DNA of 64,000 bases, taken from contig JBCCHV010000022.1 of assembly GCA_039028635.1 (NCBI GenBank), forward strand, positions 24,846 through 88,845, read 5' to 3'. The notes below the pieces were generated by a model. It saw only the letters and a list, made by a program, of their open reading frames with translations. It ran no database searches and had not been told where the DNA came from. Source of the DNA: Acidobacteriota bacterium (GTDB lineage: Bacteria; Acidobacteriota; Thermoanaerobaculia; Multivoradales; JBCCEF01). The position numbers and the translations under genes were made by a program. Numbering within the stretch: the first letter of the stretch is position 1; each line of letters begins with the position of its first letter. Shown here piece after piece: positions 63,943 to 64,000 of this stretch.

Positions 63943-64000
63943 GGGGTCGTAGTTCAGTTGGTTAGAATGCCGGCCTGTCACGCCGGAGGTCGCGGGTTCG
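63943..64000 (+). tRNA. tRNA-Asp (GTC), partial at window edge
   Basis: The 5' half and the anticodon arm are present: GGGGTCG acceptor, D-arm TAGTTCAGTTGGTTAGAATGC, anticodon loop CTGTCAC with stem CCGGC/GCCGG giving anticodon GTC, and the start of the T-arm. The last ~19 bases are outside the window. Confidence 0.93.

Overview
The window is GC-rich, gene-dense bacterial chromosome. Its gene content fits an Acidobacteriota genome, probably of the Thermoanaerobaculia type; this is inference from families, since there is no rRNA in the window. The clues are an Oar-like TonB receptor with a carboxypeptidase-regulatory N-domain, two ECF sigma/Ser-Thr kinase-TPR modules, a winged-helix/TPR regulator, an S9 peptidase, and a secreted protein ending in a DGFESGNLDAW-type C-terminus. 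Start codons are often GTG or TTG, and 4-base stop/start overlaps are common.

Layout. 1-0.5 kb: edge of a SEFIR-domain gene and a polB-like scrap. 0.5-9.7 kb: a secreted cadherin-like repeat protein, a large Rhs/YD-repeat protein with a compositionally different tail, and a winged-helix/TPR regulator. 9.7-19 kb: DNA polymerase II (minus strand), divergent from a GntR(YtrA)-ABC transporter-S9 peptidase operon, then a DoxX-like membrane protein. 19-26.7 kb: TonB receptor, a stand-alone CBM48-like protein, an exported alpha/beta hydrolase, a repeat protein that may be a seven-bladed propeller, and an NTF2-like protein. 26.8-34.4 kb: a coupled minus-strand operon (sigma-54 activator, UMF1-type MFS, acyltransferase), divergent from a VIT/vWA surface protein, a rhombosortase-like rhomboid protease and a small membrane protein. 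A very good -24/-12 promoter stands in front of the VIT/vWA gene. 34.4-42.6 kb: a ricin-type lectin, two sigma/kinase modules, DinB and DUF2277. 42.7-47.8 kb: recD2, an NtrC-type regulator and small proteins. 47.8-55.7 kb: a compact housekeeping array, read from the right: tilS, ftsH, folP, cdaA, cdaR, glmM, pdxJ. It links tRNA modification, membrane proteolysis, folate, c-di-AMP, cell-wall precursor and B6 synthesis.

55.6-59.3 kb looks like an inserted or rearranged island. Four genes without recognisable families (one a membrane-anchored pentapeptide-repeat protein) and a scrap of a protein-kinase gene lie between the intact 5' end of tilS and a 150-bp diverged copy of that same 5' end. 59.4-64 kb: a Tat-exported DJ-1/PfpI protein divergent from a GlxA-type AraC regulator, a CAT-anticodon tRNA followed by three ~107-bp tandem repeats, an ArsR regulator, Mn/Fe superoxide dismutase, tRNA-Val and the start of tRNA-Asp.

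The most interesting candidate system is the sigma-54 activator / VIT-vWA / rhombosortase locus at 29.4-34.4 kb. The tRNA-linked repeats and the tilS-flanked island come next.
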